A program made the position numbers and the translations under genes. From NCBI GenBank assembly GCA_934845495.1, contig CAKWRB010000061.1, positions 1 to 7,375 of the forward strand: a stretch of DNA of 7,375 bases. The letters are read 5' to 3'. The DNA comes from an uncultured bacterium (GTDB taxonomy: Bacteria > Bacillota > Clostridia > Oscillospirales > Ruminococcaceae). Within the stretch, counting starts at the first letter, position 1. Every line of letters begins with the position of its first letter. The notes below the pieces were generated by a model that saw only the letters and a program-made list of their open reading frames with translations, did not search any database and was not told where the DNA came from. This document shows positions 5,512-7,375 of this stretch, in pieces.

Positions 5512-7332
5512 TTACCGGTCTCTGCGGAAATCCTGGCCCTTGCGGAAGTCCTTCTTTCCACGGCGGAAGGGCTTGCCCTCCCGGTTCTCACGATTTTCCC
5601 GGTTCTCCCAGTTCTTTTTCTTTCCGTTCTTCTGGAAGTTGTCGGTGCGGCGGCCGTTTCCGTCCACGCGGCCATAGGGCTTTCCGCCGCCGCGCTTTTC
5701 CGGACGGCGATCCTCCCGGCGGCCACCGCCGTTCTTGCCGGCCAGGTCTGCCTTGGTGAGCAGGCGCACCTCGGTCTTGTGGCCGTTGATGCGGCAGCTT
5801 GCCATGGTCTCAGCGGTCAGACGGGCATCCTCATCACACAGCTGAACTACGGTGTAGTCATCGTAGATGTCGATCTTACCCACCTTCTTGCCGGGGATGC
5901 CAGTGGCATCGGCAATGGCGCCCAGAATGAAGTTGGGGGCAATGCGCTGACGGCGGCCAATGCTCAGCACGACGCCGGTCTGCTTGCCGTCCCTGCTCTC
6001 GCCGCGACGGGAGATCACCTGTACCTCGGGCAGGGCCTTGCGCTCACCGGCCAGCAGCCGCTCCAGAGCGACCTCTGCCACCTGCTCAGCTGTGAAGCCC
6101 ATCTCGGTCAGGCGGCGCAGCATGGCCTCACCTTCGGGCTGGGGCTGGCTCAGGCTTTCAATCACACCGGCGGCAAACTGGCTCCGGCGGCTCTCGTAGA
6201 TCTCGGCTGCCGAGGGGATCTCAGCCTGCAGGATCTTGGCACCAGTGGAGGACATGATGTCCCGAAGCTGATAGAACTGCCGGCGGCCGCTGATGAGGGT
6301 GTAGGCCTTGCCCTCGCGGCCTGCCCGGGCGGTCCGTCCGATGCGGTGTACATAGAACTCGATGTCCTGGGGGATATCGAAGTTAAAGACGGCGTCCACA
6401 TTCTCCACATCGATGCCGCGGGCAGCTACATCGGTGGCGATGAGGATGCGGGTGCGATGGGATTTGAAGCTGGCCATTACCTGGGTACGGGCCGACTGGC
6501 GCATATCGCCATGGATGCCCACAGCCTGGTAGCCGGCGCTGGTGAGATACTCGGAGAGTTCGTCCACCATCTTCTTGGTGTTGCAGAACACCACCGAGAG
6601 CTTGGGATCGTACTTGGCGAGCAGCAGGTTGAGGACATCCATCTTGCGTCCCATGGGACAGTCAAAGTAGAACTGCTCAATGTTCTCGGCGGTGCGGCTG
6701 CGCTCATTGCCGATGGCTACCATCACCGGATCCTGCTGGTACTCCCGGGTGATGTCCAGGATGGGCTGGGGCATGGTGGCGGAGAACAGCACGGTCTGCC
6801 GCTCCACCGGAGCCTGGGCCAGAATGGTCTCGATATCCTCCCGGAAGCCCATGTTGAGCATCTCGTCAGCCTCGTCCAGGATCACCATCTGCAGGCTGCC
6901 CAGACGCAGGGTGCGCCGGCGCAGGTGATCCATCACACGGCCGGGGGTTCCGATGACAAAGTTGGCGCCCTTCTTGAGCTGGAAGATCTGCTTCTCCATC
7001 GAAGCGCCGCCAAAGACAGCGGCCACCTTGACACCCTTCTTGTACCGGGCAAACTTTTCCACCTCGGCAGCGGCCTGCATGGCCAGTTCCCGGGTGGGAC
7101 AGAGTGCCAGCACCTGAACGCCCTCCAGCTCCGGATCGATCATCTCGATGGCAGGCAGGCCAAAGGCGGCAGTCTTGCCGGTACCGGTGTGGGAGCGTCC
7201 GATCACATCCTTGCCCTCCAGGATCAGCGGGATGCTCTGCGCCTGAATGGGGGTAGGCTCGATGTAGCCAACCTCGGCAATGGCGCGCTGGATGGCTTCG
7301 GACAGCGGAAAATCACGGAATGTAATGCTCAT
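5512..7332 (-). CDS. deaD: DEAD-box ATP-dependent RNA helicase (DeaD/CsdA type)
   Basis: This 606-residue cytoplasmic helicase is expected to unwind RNA duplexes in ribosome assembly, mRNA turnover and cold adaptation. Motifs in order: Q-motif F5 with PTPIQ (27-31), motif I SHTGTGKT (47-54), Ia PTRELA (79-84), Ib TPGR (129-132), II DEAD (153-156), III SAT (185-187), IV VVFCNT (247-252), V ATDVAARGID (299-308) and VI HRIGRTARAG (329-338). Residues about 452-525 fit the DbpA/CsdA RNA-binding RRM-like domain (VVLSIGRRQRIAPNFILGAI). From about 532 the tail is Gly/Arg/Lys/Asn-rich with an ENR triplet repeat, probably disordered and RNA-binding. The ATG at 7332 is chosen for its family-like MSITFRDFPL beginning, with GAGG close upstream (4-nt gap). 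An in-frame GTG at 7359 with its own GAGG is a possible alternative adding nine residues. The symbol reflects domain architecture; cshA-type naming is also possible. Confidence 0.95.
   Translation of the reverse strand: MSITFRDFPLSEAIQRAIAEVGYIEPTPIQAQSIPLILEGKDVIGRSHTGTGKTAAFGLPAIEMIDPELEGVQVLALCPTRELAMQAAAEVEKFARYKKGVKVAAVFGGASMEKQIFQLKKGANFVIGTPGRVMDHLRRRTLRLGSLQMVILDEADEMLNMGFREDIETILAQAPVERQTVLFSATMPQPILDITREYQQDPVMVAIGNERSRTAENIEQFYFDCPMGRKMDVLNLLLAKYDPKLSVVFCNTKKMVDELSEYLTSAGYQAVGIHGDMRQSARTQVMASFKSHRTRILIATDVAARGIDVENVDAVFNFDIPQDIEFYVHRIGRTARAGREGKAYTLISGRRQFYQLRDIMSSTGAKILQAEIPSAAEIYESRRSQFAAGVIESLSQPQPEGEAMLRRLTEMGFTAEQVAEVALERLLAGERKALPEVQVISRRGESRDGKQTGVVLSIGRRQRIAPNFILGAIADATGIPGKKVGKIDIYDDYTVVQLCDEDARLTAETMASCRINGHKTEVRLLTKADLAGKNGGGRREDRRPEKRGGGKPYGRVDGNGRRTDNFQKNGKKKNWENRENRENREGKPFRRGKKDFRKGQDFRRDR
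5578..5607 (-). repeat. ENR codon repeat in the helicase tail
   Basis: Three successive Glu-Asn-Arg triplets plus a Glu (residues 576-585) are encoded by three imperfect 9-bp units of the GARAAYCGN type. The second unit uses different synonymous codons (GAA AAT CGT) from the first and third (GAG AAC CGG). It lies in the basic low-complexity tail. Such tandem units can change copy number by slippage without breaking the frame. Confidence 0.75.
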
Positions 7333-7375
7333 AAAACCTCGTTTCTGACTGTTCCGCACCGGGGGCCTCTGCCAC

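Noticed and set aside
1..7375. CRISPR array, insertion sequence, tRNA or rRNA
   Set aside because: No regularly spaced repeats, transposase-like frame, terminal inverted repeats or cloverleaf was seen.

Overview
The window most resembles a GC-rich anaerobic gut member of the Bacillota, class Clostridia, probably in the Oscillospiraceae near Faecalibacterium, Subdoligranulum or Gemmiger. This rests on the style of the proteins, GC-rich third codon positions, AGGAGG-type ribosome binding sites, strong intrinsic terminators and a Gram-positive-type lysine riboswitch. It is an inference; no rRNA or marker gene is present to fix the taxon.

Layout, left to right. (1) 1-1340, plus strand: the end of an ABC import operon. 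It holds the C-terminal part of a substrate-binding protein of the NMT1/THI5 (ThiY-like) family and a complete ATPase (ThiZ/SsuB/TauB-like). The operon closes with an intrinsic terminator at 1353-1390. The permease is not in the window and is probably upstream. The likely substrate is a thiamine pyrimidine precursor, but that is not proven here. (2) 1398-4797, plus strand: a self-contained transcription unit. It has a near-consensus promoter, a lysine riboswitch (L-box) aptamer, a terminator/antiterminator expression platform, a 12-TM APC-family amino acid permease (LAT/SteT-like), a YtcJ-type metal-dependent amidohydrolase and a strong terminator. (3) 4801-5459, plus strand: a single-gene unit for an XRE-family HTH regulator with two predicted membrane segments. 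Its promoter is preceded by two 17-nt direct repeats exactly 21 bp apart. (4) 5460-5496: a hairpin with A and T flanks that can terminate both convergent units. (5) 7332-5512, minus strand: a DEAD-box RNA helicase of the DeaD/CsdA type with a DbpA-like RNA-binding domain and a basic, repeat-containing tail.

The most interesting part is 1398-4797. A lysine riboswitch would couple lysine shortage to expression of an APC transporter of a family not classically lysine-specific, together with an amidohydrolase. This points to a possible pathway for taking up and hydrolysing lysine or a lysine-containing compound. The leader also carries a near-perfect 12-bp anti-Shine-Dalgarno element. With the terminator and antiterminator it suggests that one lysine-sensing leader controls both transcription and translation.
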